Shown here: piece after piece, positions 5,966 through 14,223 of the stretch
Position numbering within the stretch: the first letter of the stretch is position 1
Layout: each line of letters opens with the position of its first letter
NCBI GenBank assembly: GCA_013373005.1
Contig: JABXIP010000479.1
Coordinates: 1 to 15,850, forward strand
Reading direction: 5' to 3'
Source: Cytophagia bacterium
Lineage (GTDB): Bacteria; Bacteroidota; Bacteroidia; Cytophagales; Cyclobacteriaceae
DNA length: 15,850 bases
Position numbers and translations under genes: made by a program
Notes under the pieces: generated by a model
The model's input: only the letters and a program-made list of their open reading frames with translations
Told to the model about the DNA's origin: nothing
Databases searched by the model: none

Positions 5966-7011
5966 AACAAGCCCATCTGACCCCGATTAGTCTTCACAAA
6001 AAGGTCAGTTCTCAGAGGAGGCCTGTGGTGTGAATTGCCAAAGTACTTAGCCTTGCTTACTGCAAAAAGCTGATGAATGGATTCTACCATGAGTCCTTCA
6101 CCACTCATTCTGGTGCCAAATCGGCTGTCGTTCAATTTGCCATTATGAGCTCCCTTAATCTGGCTAAGGATTTTCTCTGCTCTATTGGGAAAAGCCCTCT
6201 CTACCCAATACTCGAATACCTGTCCAATTTGACCATTCAGCCTGATCATGGTATAGCCACAACCTTTTGCCCCTGCCTTTGATGCTGCCTCCATAATGTT
6301 GGGTATTTCATGATCATTCAGCCCCGGAATAATTGGGCCAATCATAATATTGCAGTTCACACCCATGCGGGTTAAGGTTTCAATGGCCCTGAGCTTCTGC
6401 TGTGTTGTAGCGGTTCTTGGCTCCAACTTCCTCCTTACCTTTTCATCCAGAGTAGTGACCGAGAAAATGATGTTAACTAAGTTGTTTTTAGCCAATTCAC
6501 TGAGAATATCAGCATCTCTGGTAGCCAATACATTCTTAGTAATAATGCCGACAGGGTGCTTGTACTTCAGAAAAACCTCCAGTAGTTTTCTGGTAATACC
6601 CAGCTTTCTCTCAATGGGCTGATAGCAATCTGTATTTCCGGAAAGCACAATGGTTGCCGGTTGGTAATTTGGCTTTTGTAAATACTTCTCCAATAAAGCA
6701 GGCGCATTCTCCTTGTATAAAATCACACGCTCAAAGTCCAGACCCGCATTATAGCCCCAGTATTCATGGGAGTTTCTGGCGTAGCAATAGATGCATCCAT
6801 GTTCGCAACCCTGATATGGGTTCATAGAAAACTCCATGCCTACATCAGGGCTATCTACTTTGTTAACGATGGTTTTAGGGAAAATAGGGATGTATTTAGT
6901 AGGAGGAGCACCATCATCGAACTCATCTATTCCTTCTAAATGCTCCTGCACATATTCATGCATTAAAAACCTATTCTTGACCTGAATCTGAGCACCTCTT
7001 CCTTTGATCAT
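5962..7011 (-). CDS. PA0069-family radical SAM protein (SPL-like)
   Basis: This 349-aa radical SAM enzyme is expected to bind a [4Fe-4S] cluster through C69, C73 and C76 (CEHGCIYC, the C-x3-C-x2-C motif) and cleave SAM reductively. NPYQGCEHGCIYCYARN (64-80), GLDFERVILYKEN and the SGNTDCYQPIERKLGITR region are hallmarks of the group annotated as PA0069 family, distantly related to spore photoproduct lyase. Its reaction has not been established as far as I know. ATG at 7011 lies 8 bases inside the edge of a dyad-rich promoter region, and the stop overlaps the start region of the first GNAT by 3-4 bases, placing it first in the operon. Members of this family often occur away from biosynthetic clusters, so it may be a housekeeping gene from which the pathway is co-transcribed rather than a pathway enzyme. 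Confidence 0.85.
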   Translation of the reverse strand: MIKGRGAQIQVKNRFLMHEYVQEHLEGIDEFDDGAPPTKYIPIFPKTIVNKVDSPDVGMEFSMNPYQGCEHGCIYCYARNSHEYWGYNAGLDFERVILYKENAPALLEKYLQKPNYQPATIVLSGNTDCYQPIERKLGITRKLLEVFLKYKHPVGIITKNVLATRDADILSELAKNNLVNIIFSVTTLDEKVRRKLEPRTATTQQKLRAIETLTRMGVNCNIMIGPIIPGLNDHEIPNIMEAASKAGAKGCGYTMIRLNGQIGQVFEYWVERAFPNRAEKILSQIKGAHNGKLNDSRFGTRMSGEGLMVESIHQLFAVSKAKYFGNSHHRPPLRTDLFVKTNRGQMGLF

Positions 7012-7018
7012 TGTCTAT

Positions 7019-7061
7019 AATATTTAGTGATACTAAAATATATAGTATTAAACTAAATATT
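7019..7061. promoter_or_regulatory. Nested dyad with four TTTAGT-like half-sites in the divergent promoter region
   Basis: AATATTTAGT (7019-7028) and its exact reverse complement ACTAAATATT (7052-7061) enclose a second inverted repeat, ATACTA (7030-7035) and TAGTAT (7043-7048). Read as half-sites, there are TTTAGT at 7023-7028, ACTAAA at 7032-7037, TATAGT at 7041-7046 and ACTAAA at 7052-7057, with centres 9, 9 and 11 bases apart. The element sits in the 183-base gap between the divergent operon (start 7011) and the Asp-box gene (start 7195), and ends 7 bases before the operon's start codon. It could be an operator for a dimeric or tetrameric regulator, or a leader hairpin limiting ribosome access. 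I did not find a convincing Bacteroidota TTG/TAnnTTTG promoter in this gap. Confidence 0.5.
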
Positions 7062-7194
7062 GTGGTTGGGTGGAAGTATTTTCTTAAGGTTCAATTATTG
7101 GTTAAAAGCGGCTTTTTTGAAAGCGGTAATTATACTTTAATGTGGATGACTTAAATTGAAATTCACTATCCAATCAGAATAAACAAATCAACCC

Positions 7195-10100
7195 ATGAAA
7201 AAACGACTAGAACTGGTGGCGCTGGTTTTGGTAATCTGCGGCTTAATGGCCCCAGACCTACTGGCACAACGAAGAAACAGAAACACACCTGAGTCAACAC
7301 CGAAAGATCCGCTGGCAGGAATTTCGCTTAATGGCTTCAAATTTAGAAATGTAGGCCCTGCACTTACCTCGGGTAGAATTGCAGACTTTGCAGTAAACCC
7401 AGACAATCCAAGCGAATTCTACGTGGCCGCAGCGGCCGGAGGAGTTTGGAAAACTACCAATGCCGGAACAACCTTCGACCCAATTTTCGATAACTATGGC
7501 AGCTACTCCATTGGAGCATTGGCTATGGACCCCAATAACCACAACGTGCTTTGGGTAGGAACAGGAGAAAACAACAACCAGAGATCTGTTTCTTATGGTG
7601 ATGGTGTTTACAAATCCATTGACGGAGGAGCCTCATTTAAACATATGGGACTGAAGAACTCTGAGCACATTGGAATGATTGTCATTGACCCAAGAAACTC
7701 AGATGTGGTTTATGTGGCTGCAACGGGTCCACTTTGGAGCAGCGGAGGAGACCGAGGCCTTTATAAAACCACAGATGGTGGAGATACCTGGAATCTTGTG
7801 CTGGAAATAAGCGAGCATACAGGAGTAAACGAAGTACACATGGACCCGAGAAATCCTGATGTGCTTTATGCCACAGCTCACCAAAGAAGAAGAAGACAAT
7901 GGACTTACCTTGGTGGTGGCCCTGAATCAGGCATTTATAAATCAACTGATGCGGGAGCAAGCTGGGAGAAAATCAACAAAGGTCTTCCTGGTGGCGATAA
8001 AGGAAGAATTGGTATGGACATTTCTCCTGCTAATCCGGAAGTCATTTATGCCATTGTCGAGGCTCAAAGCGGGCAAGGCGGTTTTTACAGAAGTACTAAC
8101 AGAGGTGCCTCATGGCAGAAAATGAGCAATCATTCAACCAGTGGAAACTATTACCAGGAAATTGTTGCCGACCCTAAGGATGTAGACAGAGTTTACTCAC
8201 TAGACACTTTTACGGGTGTTACAGTAGATGGAGGAAAGACTTTTACCCAACTGGGTGAACAAAGCAAGCACTGGGATAACCATGCAATTTGGATTGACCC
8301 AAGAAACAACATGCACCTAATGGAAGGTTGTGATGGTGGTGTTTATGAGTCGTTCGACCAAGGAAAAACCTGGAAGTTCTTCACCAACATTCCGGTTACT
8401 CAGTTCTATAAAGTATCGGTTGATAATGCAGAGCCTTTCTACAACATTATGGGAGGAACTCAGGACAATTACAGCTTGCATGGCCCATCTCAAACTGTGT
8501 CTGCCCACGGAATCATCAGCTCTGACTGGAAAGTTACCCAAGGTGGTGATGGTTTCGAGTCAGTGCCAGACCCTGTTGAACCGAACATCGTTTACGCTCA
8601 GTCGCAAAATGGTGGCCTTGGCCGTTTCGATCTGAAAAGTGGAGAATCAGTAACCATTATTCCTCGCCCTAGAAAAGGAGAAAAGGAATATAACTTCAAC
8701 TGGGACTCCCCGATTCTGGTTAGCCCTCACGACCACAAAACACTGTACTATGCGGCTAACAAAGTCTTCAAAAGTACAGACCGTGGAGACTCATGGGAGG
8801 TAATCAGTGACGAGTTAGATCAGGATATTGACAGAAACCTACTTCCAATTATGGGCAAGGTTTGGCCAATGGATGCCGTTGCCAAAAACGGATCTACTTC
8901 CAGATATGGTGCAGTTGTGGCTTTGGATGAATCAAGACTTAAAGCAGGTTTGATCTATGCAGGATCTGATGACGGACAGATTAGCGTTACAGATGATGGT
9001 GGCCAGAACTGGTTCAAAATTAATAGCTTCCCTGGTGTTCCGGCCAACACTTATGTGTATGACCTGATTGCATCTAAGCACGATGAAAACACTGTTTATG
9101 CTGCCTTTAATAACCACAAAAGCGGAGACTTCAAGCCTTATGTTTATGTAAGTAATGACAAAGGAAGAACCTGGAAAAGCATCAGCAATAACCTTCCTGA
9201 AGGTGCTGTTTATGCGCTGGAACAAGATCATGTAAACGCCAATATTCTCTTTGCAGGAACAGAATATGGAGTGCATGTTTCTCTCGATGCAGGGGCTAGC
9301 TGGAAATCATTGAAGTCGGGTTTACCGACCATCAATGTGCGCGATATGGCCATTCAGGAAAGAGAAAATGATTTGGTGCTGGCTACATTCGGAAGAGGTT
9401 TCTATGTGCTCGATGATTACAGTGCTATGAGAGAGCTAACACCTGATCTTTCCGAAAAAACGGCTCACATCTTTGCCATTACAGAAGCAAAAATGTTCAA
9501 CACATGGACTCCACTTGGCTCACTAGGTTCAAGAGAACATGGCTTCCAGGGCGAAATGCACTATTCGGCACCAAACCCACAAACAGGAGCTATTATTAAG
9601 TATTATCTGAAAGATGGCGTAGGTAGCCTAAGAGCTGACCGTCAGAAAAGGGAAGCCGAAGCATTCAAAAACGGAGAAGCTATTCCTTACCCTACTTTGG
9701 AGGAATACAAAGCCGAGCAGAATGAACCTGCGTCTTATTTGGTGTTCACCATAAAAGACCGAACCGGAGACATTGTGAGCGAATTGAGAAGCCCGGTAAG
9801 AAAAGGAATGGGTCAGGTTGTTTGGGATATGACCTATATGAATTTCTCATCGGTTAATGCCCGACAGGCTAGCCCAAGTGCCAGCCTAAGTTCTTCAAGA
9901 ATCTTTGTAGTACCGGGAACATATAATGTGACTATGAGCCAGGTGATCAAAGGAGAGCTTACTGAACTGGTTTCGAATGTAAGCTTTGAAGTTTCTGATC
10001 TGGATAATCAAATTCTACCGGCAGACGATTGGGCAGCCATGGCTGAATTCAAGAAGAAAGCGGCAGCACTTACTTCTGCCATGAACACCACTAGAGGTGT

Positions 10101-10500
10101 GCTTGCTGAAATGTCTACTAAAATCACCAACTATAAAGCGGCAGCCAAAGCCTTGCCTATTCAGGAGTCATTAAGTTTGTTAGCTGAAATTGAGGCACTT
10201 GAAAAAGAAGTGGAAGCCGTGAACATTGCTATGAATGGCGACTCTGATGTTGGCCGATTAGACATGGACCAAGAGTATAGCATGCGTCAGAGAGCTCAAA
10301 ACGCAGCTTTCGATGTGTTTGGTTCTCTCTCAAATGTAACCGGCACCTCATTGAAAAACTATGACATTGCTGCCAATGAGTTTGCTCCGGTATTGGAGTC
10401 TGTGAAAGCACTTCAACCTAAGTTTGAATCTATGGATCAAAAACTAGGAAACATGGGCGCTCCATTACTGCCTGGAGCATTGCCTGATTGGAAGAAATAA
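7195..10500 (+). CDS. Secreted Asp-box (BNR, sortilin/VPS10-like) propeller protein
   Basis: This 1101-aa exported protein is of the type often annotated as 'glycosyl hydrolase' or 'WD40/YVTN/BNR-like repeat' protein in Bacteroidota. A Sec signal peptide (MKKR, hydrophobic 8-22, likely cleavage LLA/Q after residue 24) is followed by an RN-rich linker. Eleven Asp-box motifs (S/T-x-D-x-G-x-T/S-W/F) then occur near residues 87, 141, 192, 250, 300, 343, 386, 527, 598, 653 and 696, implying one or two beta-propellers over about 50-740. The region 740-960 looks like a beta-rich accessory domain. Residues 975-1090 are Ala/Glu/Lys-rich and helical. No C-terminal sorting domain is evident. The family has no established single activity, and the glycosidase label rests only on Asp-boxes, which are structural. 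An intrinsic terminator follows 15 bases after the stop. Confidence 0.85.
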   Translation: MKKRLELVALVLVICGLMAPDLLAQRRNRNTPESTPKDPLAGISLNGFKFRNVGPALTSGRIADFAVNPDNPSEFYVAAAAGGVWKTTNAGTTFDPIFDNYGSYSIGALAMDPNNHNVLWVGTGENNNQRSVSYGDGVYKSIDGGASFKHMGLKNSEHIGMIVIDPRNSDVVYVAATGPLWSSGGDRGLYKTTDGGDTWNLVLEISEHTGVNEVHMDPRNPDVLYATAHQRRRRQWTYLGGGPESGIYKSTDAGASWEKINKGLPGGDKGRIGMDISPANPEVIYAIVEAQSGQGGFYRSTNRGASWQKMSNHSTSGNYYQEIVADPKDVDRVYSLDTFTGVTVDGGKTFTQLGEQSKHWDNHAIWIDPRNNMHLMEGCDGGVYESFDQGKTWKFFTNIPVTQFYKVSVDNAEPFYNIMGGTQDNYSLHGPSQTVSAHGIISSDWKVTQGGDGFESVPDPVEPNIVYAQSQNGGLGRFDLKSGESVTIIPRPRKGEKEYNFNWDSPILVSPHDHKTLYYAANKVFKSTDRGDSWEVISDELDQDIDRNLLPIMGKVWPMDAVAKNGSTSRYGAVVALDESRLKAGLIYAGSDDGQISVTDDGGQNWFKINSFPGVPANTYVYDLIASKHDENTVYAAFNNHKSGDFKPYVYVSNDKGRTWKSISNNLPEGAVYALEQDHVNANILFAGTEYGVHVSLDAGASWKSLKSGLPTINVRDMAIQERENDLVLATFGRGFYVLDDYSAMRELTPDLSEKTAHIFAITEAKMFNTWTPLGSLGSREHGFQGEMHYSAPNPQTGAIIKYYLKDGVGSLRADRQKREAEAFKNGEAIPYPTLEEYKAEQNEPASYLVFTIKDRTGDIVSELRSPVRKGMGQVVWDMTYMNFSSVNARQASPSASLSSSRIFVVPGTYNVTMSQVIKGELTELVSNVSFEVSDLDNQILPADDWAAMAEFKKKAAALTSAMNTTRGVLAEMSTKITNYKAAAKALPIQESLSLLAEIEALEKEVEAVNIAMNGDSDVGRLDMDQEYSMRQRAQNAAFDVFGSLSNVTGTSLKNYDIAANEFAPVLESVKALQPKFESMDQKLGNMGAPLLPGALPDWKK

Positions 10501-10515
10501 AAAGCTAACTCGCTG

Positions 10516-10554
10516 AAAAGGCCTCAGTTCTATGAATTGGGGCCTTTTGTTTTA
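10516..10554 (+). terminator. Intrinsic terminator after the Asp-box gene
   Basis: AAAAGGCC (10516-10523) pairs with GGCCTTTT (10541-10548). The inner bases 10524-10530 and 10534-10540 continue the stem with two G-T wobbles around a 3-base loop, for about 15 pairs. The T-rich tail (TTTTGTTTT) follows immediately. The position, 15 bases after the stop codon, fits termination of the 7195-10500 transcript. Confidence 0.85.
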
Positions 10555-10583
10555 CATCAGATTCTGGCAGTATTGCAGTCTGG

Positions 10584-10607
10584 CTAATCAAGCCAAGCTC
10601 TGATTAG
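10584..10607. repeat. Small inverted repeat in the intergenic region
   Basis: CTAATCA (10584-10590) and TGATTAG (10601-10607) are exact reverse complements. AGC/GCT inside extends the stem to 10 pairs with one bulged C and a 3-base loop. No T-run follows. It lies between the terminator and the GTG start of the TPR gene, so it may be an operator or a leader hairpin. The rest of the 10555-10735 gap is AT-rich without a promoter I can defend. Confidence 0.4.
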
Positions 10608-10735
10608 ATGAAAATAGAATCAGTTGCGTTTTTATATATACAAAATGCACTTTTTCTTATTACATTTAAGTCTCATTCTATCCTCAACCGTAATTTAGAG
10701 TCTGGTAATTCTAACATATTTGTCAAATACGGCAA

Positions 10736-11920
10736 GTGAGATCATTGAAGTATGTCGTCATCATATTGGTTAGTTTAGTAACTGAGCATTTCCATGCCCA
10801 AGACTTAATATCTGTTGCCAATACTTTCCTGAATGATGAGAACTATATAGAAGCAAAAGCCACCATAGATGAGGCTTTTGAAGGTGAAGAGGCCAAACAA
10901 AGCCCAAGAGCCTGGTATACAAAGGCCAGGATCTATCATGAAATACTCAAATCCACAGACCCTCAACTCAATACTTTCAAAAAAGATGAGAAGAGCTTTG
11001 TCAACGAAATAATAGAGGCTTACACAAAAACCAAAAGCCTGACTGAGCCCACTAATAACCTGCACATTTTAGCGAATAATCAGCTGGAATTACTTTGGGC
11101 AGATTATGTGAATGCTGGGATTACGAAGTACCAAAGCAATAAATTTTTAGAAGCCTCGGAGTTATTCAAAACTTCTCAAATTCTAAAGCCTGCCGACTCT
11201 ACAGGCTACCTTTACGATGCACTTAGCTTACAAAATGCCGGCAAATATCAAGAGGCCATTGATGTCTACATGACTCTGCGAAGTATAGGTCGACTCACTG
11301 AAAATGCCTACAATGGCTTAATTATTTGTCAGCAAATGCTCAACCTGCCTGCTGAACAGCAATTGGATATGGTGGAAGAAGCACTCACTGAGTATCCGAA
11401 CCAACTGACCTATATCCTTCAGCAAATACGAATTCTTATTCGCCTGAGACGTTTTGAAGAGGCTGAAGCTGTTCTTAATACTGCATTACAGAGGAGCCCC
11501 AATAATGCTCAGCTAGTGCTTCGACAAGCTGACCTTTCCGATCGCATTTTCAAGGAAGCCTATTTGAAAGGAGAGCCCGAACGATCTGATCTTTATTTTG
11601 AAATTGCCTCAAGAAACTACGAACGCTATCTTAATAGCTTCCCTGACGACTTTATTGTCAACTACAACTACTCTGTTATGATCAACGAACAGGCCAACAG
11701 AGAATATACAAAAGTGAACCTCATGAGTAAGGAGGAATACGATACTAAAGGAAAAGAATTAGAAGCAGCAGGTCATGACTTAACCCGCAAAGCGCTTCCG
11801 TATATGGAAAAAGCTGACCAAATTAAACCAGGAGATAAAAATGTGATTAAGGCATTGAAGGTGTATTACGAGCGCCTTCAAATGACTGAAAAACTAGAAA
11901 TGCTCAATGGTGGCAATTAA
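10736..11920 (+). CDS. Secreted tetratricopeptide-repeat (TPR) protein
   Basis: This 394-aa protein has a Sec signal peptide (R2, K5, hydrophobic 6-15, likely cleavage HFHA/Q after residue 21) and should act in the periplasm or at the outer membrane as a helical scaffold. The signal peptide justifies the GTG start at 10736, since no in-frame ATG would preserve it. Paired-helix TPR units are visible at about 119-152 (GITKYQSNKFLEASELF...LKPAD), 155-188 (LSLQNAGKYQEAIDVY), 225-258 (LIRLRRFEEAEAVLNTALQRSPNN) and 349-382 (KALPYMEKADQIKPGDKN), with helical linkers between. The partner is unknown. The 3' end overlaps the YjjX-type gene by 14 bases, implying co-transcription, although the two products act in different compartments. 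Confidence 0.8.
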   Translation: MRSLKYVVIILVSLVTEHFHAQDLISVANTFLNDENYIEAKATIDEAFEGEEAKQSPRAWYTKARIYHEILKSTDPQLNTFKKDEKSFVNEIIEAYTKTKSLTEPTNNLHILANNQLELLWADYVNAGITKYQSNKFLEASELFKTSQILKPADSTGYLYDALSLQNAGKYQEAIDVYMTLRSIGRLTENAYNGLIICQQMLNLPAEQQLDMVEEALTEYPNQLTYILQQIRILIRLRRFEEAEAVLNTALQRSPNNAQLVLRQADLSDRIFKEAYLKGEPERSDLYFEIASRNYERYLNSFPDDFIVNYNYSVMINEQANREYTKVNLMSKEEYDTKGKELEAAGHDLTRKALPYMEKADQIKPGDKNVIKALKVYYERLQMTEKLEMLNGGN

Positions 11921-12440
11921 AGTAATAGTAGCTTCTAAAAACCCTGTAAAAATTGAATGTGCCAAAAATGGGTTTACTAAAGTCTTCTCCCCTAATGAAA
12001 TTCTAGTAGAAGGAGTCTCTGTTCCATCGGGAGTGGCCCACCAACCCATGACCGATGAAGAAACCTTAACCGGAGCAAAAAACAGGGCCGAAAATGCTAA
12101 GGAAGTGCAACCCGAAGCGGACTTCTGGATTGGTATTGAAGGCGGAATTGCCGAACCCTTTGGAAACATGGAAGCTTTTGCCTGGATCTACATTATTTCA
12201 AAAGACAGAAAGGGTAAAGCCCGAACAGCAAGCTTTGATCTACCTCCTCAAATTCAGGAATTAATTCATCAGGGAATTGAGCTTGGGGTGGCCGATGATA
12301 TGGTTTTTAATAGATCTAACTCTAAGCAAAAGAATGGAGCGGTTGGCATTCTCACCCATGACCTTATAAACAGGGCTGAATATTATGAACCAGCAGTTAT
12401 TCTTGCTCTAATCCCTTTTGTCAATCCGGAACTCTATTAA
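11907..12440 (+). CDS. yjjX: Inosine/xanthosine triphosphatase, YjjX/DUF84 family
   Basis: This 177-aa cytosolic house-cleaning enzyme hydrolyses non-canonical purine nucleoside triphosphates (ITP, XTP) to limit their entry into nucleic acids. Family signatures are SKNPVK (10-15, phosphate-binding N-terminus), QPMTDEETLTGAKNRA (46-61), WIGIEGG (74-80), the DD pair at 130-131 and KNGAVGILT (142-150). The length matches the 170-180 aa usual for the family. The ATG at 11907 lies inside the 3' end of the TPR gene (14-base overlap), and a GTG one codon later is an alternative. It converges on the M28 peptidase gene across a 154-base hairpin-rich gap. Confidence 0.88.
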   Translation: MVAIKVIVASKNPVKIECAKNGFTKVFSPNEILVEGVSVPSGVAHQPMTDEETLTGAKNRAENAKEVQPEADFWIGIEGGIAEPFGNMEAFAWIYIISKDRKGKARTASFDLPPQIQELIHQGIELGVADDMVFNRSNSKQKNGAVGILTHDLINRAEYYEPAVILALIPFVNPELY

Positions 12441-12453
12441 ATCCTGTTCATCA

Positions 12454-12498
12454 TTCAGAAGGAGTCTTTTGACGACTGAAGAATCTCCCAGATTCTTC
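12454..12498. repeat. Two overlapping hairpins after yjjX
   Basis: GAAGAATCT (12478-12486), loop CCC and AGATTCTTC (12490-12498) form a perfect 9-bp hairpin. An alternative hairpin just upstream pairs TTCAG (12454-12458) with CTGAA (12476-12480), with GTC/GAC inside. The two share bases 12478-12480, so they compete. Neither has a good T-tail; they may stabilise the 3' end or serve as weak termination. Confidence 0.45.
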
Positions 12499-12516
12499 GC
12501 TTCGCTGCATGAGGCT

Positions 12517-12549
12517 AAAAAAGAAGGCCATCCCTCAATGAGATGGCCT
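12517..12549 (-). terminator. Intrinsic terminator for the M28 peptidase gene
   Basis: AGGCCATC (12525-12532) pairs with GATGGCCT (12542-12549). On the minus strand the stem is followed by TTCTTTTTTAG (A-run 12517-12522 on +). It lies 46 bases beyond the stop of the minus-strand peptidase. The plus-strand side has only CTATATATTT, so it may act weakly in that direction as well. Confidence 0.75.
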
Positions 12550-12565
12550 CTATATATTTCATAAA

Positions 12566-12596
12566 CGTCAGACCTTTGGTCTGACGAGATTTTCTT
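12566..12596 (+). terminator. Probable terminator hairpin for the TPR-yjjX transcript
   Basis: CGTCAGACC (12566-12574), loop TTT and GGTCTGACG (12578-12586) form a perfect 9-bp stem followed by AGATTTTCTT on the plus strand. The T-tail is short and starts 3 bases after the stem, so efficiency is uncertain. It ends against the stop codon of the convergent peptidase gene. Confidence 0.6.
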
Positions 12597-14142
12597 ATCT
12601 ACTTCTATTTAAGTTCTCGAAAACCTTAGGCTTACGAGGAAGCTTCTCATCCATATTGGCTGTTTGCATTACCAATGTAGCAATGATCACTGCATTTTTC
12701 TTCAAATCAGCAGCTTCAAGGCTCTCATACAAGTCCATGTTAGAGTGGTGAGTTCTGGTGCTGTAAGAAATAGGATCCTGAATGAACTGGAAACCCGGAA
12801 GGCCAATACCATCGAAAGCCTGGTGGTCGGTTCCACCGGTATTTCTAATAGTAATGGTATTCGCTCCCATTCCTTCAAATACTTTGAACCATTCTGTGAA
12901 TAAAGGTCTGACAGCCTCATTACCCTGAAGATAAATACCGCGGATGGCTCCGGTACCATTATCCATATTGTAGTAAGCCGAGAATTGCTCATGCTTTTTG
13001 TTCGGCAAACCGTCTTTCATAAACTCATTCTGAACGTAGTTTCTAGAGCCGTACAAGCCTTGCTCTTCTCCACTCCAAAGACCAATTCTTACAGTTCTTT
13101 TCAATGGAACACCAGACTCTTTCAAGATTCTCATTACTTCCATCATTACGGCAGAACCTGCAGCATTATCAGTAGCACCTGTTCCTGCAAACCAAGAATC
13201 GAGGTGAGCACCTAACATCACTACTTCATCCTTTAGCTTAGGATCAGAACCGGCAATTTCACCGAAAACATTATACCCTTTAAGGTCACTATCTCTGAAA
13301 ACAGTCTTAGTATCAGCCTCAATTTTTACCGGCTCTCCTTTGGTAAGAAGTCTTACCATTCTGTTGTAGTGCTCAGGAGCAATCTCCATTTCTGGCAAAG
13401 CATCTTTCTCGTTTCTAGATCCATTAGAAGTGAAGAATGTACCTTGGCCACCTCTTCTTGTGCTAAGAATCATGGCAACGCCTTCATCTTTGAAGAATTG
13501 GCTTGCAGCATTTCTCAACTGTGCCGCTCTTCTGAATTCTGCAATTCTGCTTGCGCTGAAGTTTCCTCCACCACCACCTCTGATGGTTTCTTCGGTCATA
13601 GCATCTAATTCTTCAACAGTAAGTCTGGCAGCATCTGCTTCATATTGATTAGTAGCTTCAACAGTAGTTGGCATTAATACCACTTTACCTTTAAGCTGAC
13701 CTTTGTATTTGCTCATGTCAGCTTCCGTATTGATTTCTACATAAACAGCGTCTGCACTGATCAAACCATTTGTTCCAGGGGTCCAGGCCTTAGGAGCTCC
13801 TATCATTCCCTGATAGTATGGAGCAGTCATTGCTAAATAGTTTTTCTCAATATCCCAGCCTTGGCCAAATTCACCCCAAGGGTCAACTTTTACGTTGGTC
13901 ATGCCCCACTCCTTCAGCTGTGAAGAAGTCCAGTCGTAAGCATTCTTTAAGCCTTCTGAGCCAGTAAGTCTAGGTCCGATTCTATCGGTAAGGTTCCAGG
14001 CAATGTCCATTACCTGACTGTTGTTTAGCCCTTCATCTTTAATTTTGTAAAGAGCATCATAGTTGATTTGAGTGTTTTGAAACCCAAATGCGGAGAACGT
14101 GCATAAGAGCATACACGCAAAAAGTACTTTTGTTGTCCTCAT
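12595..14142 (-). CDS. Secreted M28-family zinc metallopeptidase with PA-like insert
   Basis: This 515-aa exported aminopeptidase/carboxypeptidase-like enzyme has a signal peptide (MRTTK, hydrophobic 6-20, cleavage near AFG-F/Q). Residues about 110-300 resemble a protease-associated domain insert. The co-catalytic zinc site is complete: H313 (GAHLDSW), bridging D325 (ATDNAAG), catalytic E359 and ligand E360 (SGEEQGLYG), D394 (NMDNG) and a final His in THHSNMD, most likely H466. GGTDHQAF (435-442) matches the SDH-type motif often seen before the last ligand. It is a single-gene minus-strand unit with its own terminator, 81 bases after the start-proximal neighbour. Peptide catabolism in the periplasm or outside the cell is likely; specificity is not readable. 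Confidence 0.9.
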   Translation of the reverse strand: MRTTKVLFACMLLCTFSAFGFQNTQINYDALYKIKDEGLNNSQVMDIAWNLTDRIGPRLTGSEGLKNAYDWTSSQLKEWGMTNVKVDPWGEFGQGWDIEKNYLAMTAPYYQGMIGAPKAWTPGTNGLISADAVYVEINTEADMSKYKGQLKGKVVLMPTTVEATNQYEADAARLTVEELDAMTEETIRGGGGGNFSASRIAEFRRAAQLRNAASQFFKDEGVAMILSTRRGGQGTFFTSNGSRNEKDALPEMEIAPEHYNRMVRLLTKGEPVKIEADTKTVFRDSDLKGYNVFGEIAGSDPKLKDEVVMLGAHLDSWFAGTGATDNAAGSAVMMEVMRILKESGVPLKRTVRIGLWSGEEQGLYGSRNYVQNEFMKDGLPNKKHEQFSAYYNMDNGTGAIRGIYLQGNEAVRPLFTEWFKVFEGMGANTITIRNTGGTDHQAFDGIGLPGFQFIQDPISYSTRTHHSNMDLYESLEAADLKKNAVIIATLVMQTANMDEKLPRKPKVFENLNRSR

Positions 14143-14223
14143 TTTTGATATCAGTTTTTCCTCAATATAATGATACCAATCTTGAGAGTTGCAGTTTTTA
14201 GGATGTAAGGAAAAAAATGGGTC

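Larger units (their letters stand above)
603..7011 (-). other. Eight-gene operon for an unknown acylated/ligated small molecule
   Basis: Transcription order: radical SAM, GNAT-1, ATP-grasp-1, transporter, GNAT-2, ATP-grasp-2, ATP-grasp-3, methyltransferase. Junctions are overlaps of 4, 1, 4, 4 and 4 bases, and gaps of 8 (transporter/GNAT-2) and 10 (ATP-grasp-2/-3), so there is no room for an internal promoter-terminator pair or a separate precursor peptide. The repeated GNAT-ligase pair suggests a duplicated module. Single-transcript behaviour is inferred from spacing. Confidence 0.75.

Noticed and set aside
7098..7140. Promoter for the Asp-box gene (TTG at 7098 with TATACT at 7131)
   Set aside because: Neither the Bacteroidota TTG/TAnnTTTG spacing nor a standard -35/-10 spacing fits; only isolated half-matches are present.
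7294..9276. Minus-strand open frames and short plus-strand frames inside the Asp-box gene
   Set aside because: They lie wholly within a strongly supported 1101-aa gene, have no family features and look like out-of-frame shadows.
7195..10500. Sialidase/glycoside hydrolase activity for the Asp-box protein
   Set aside because: Asp-boxes are structural propeller motifs. I did not find a sialidase-type FRIP motif or arginine triad, so no enzyme activity is assigned.
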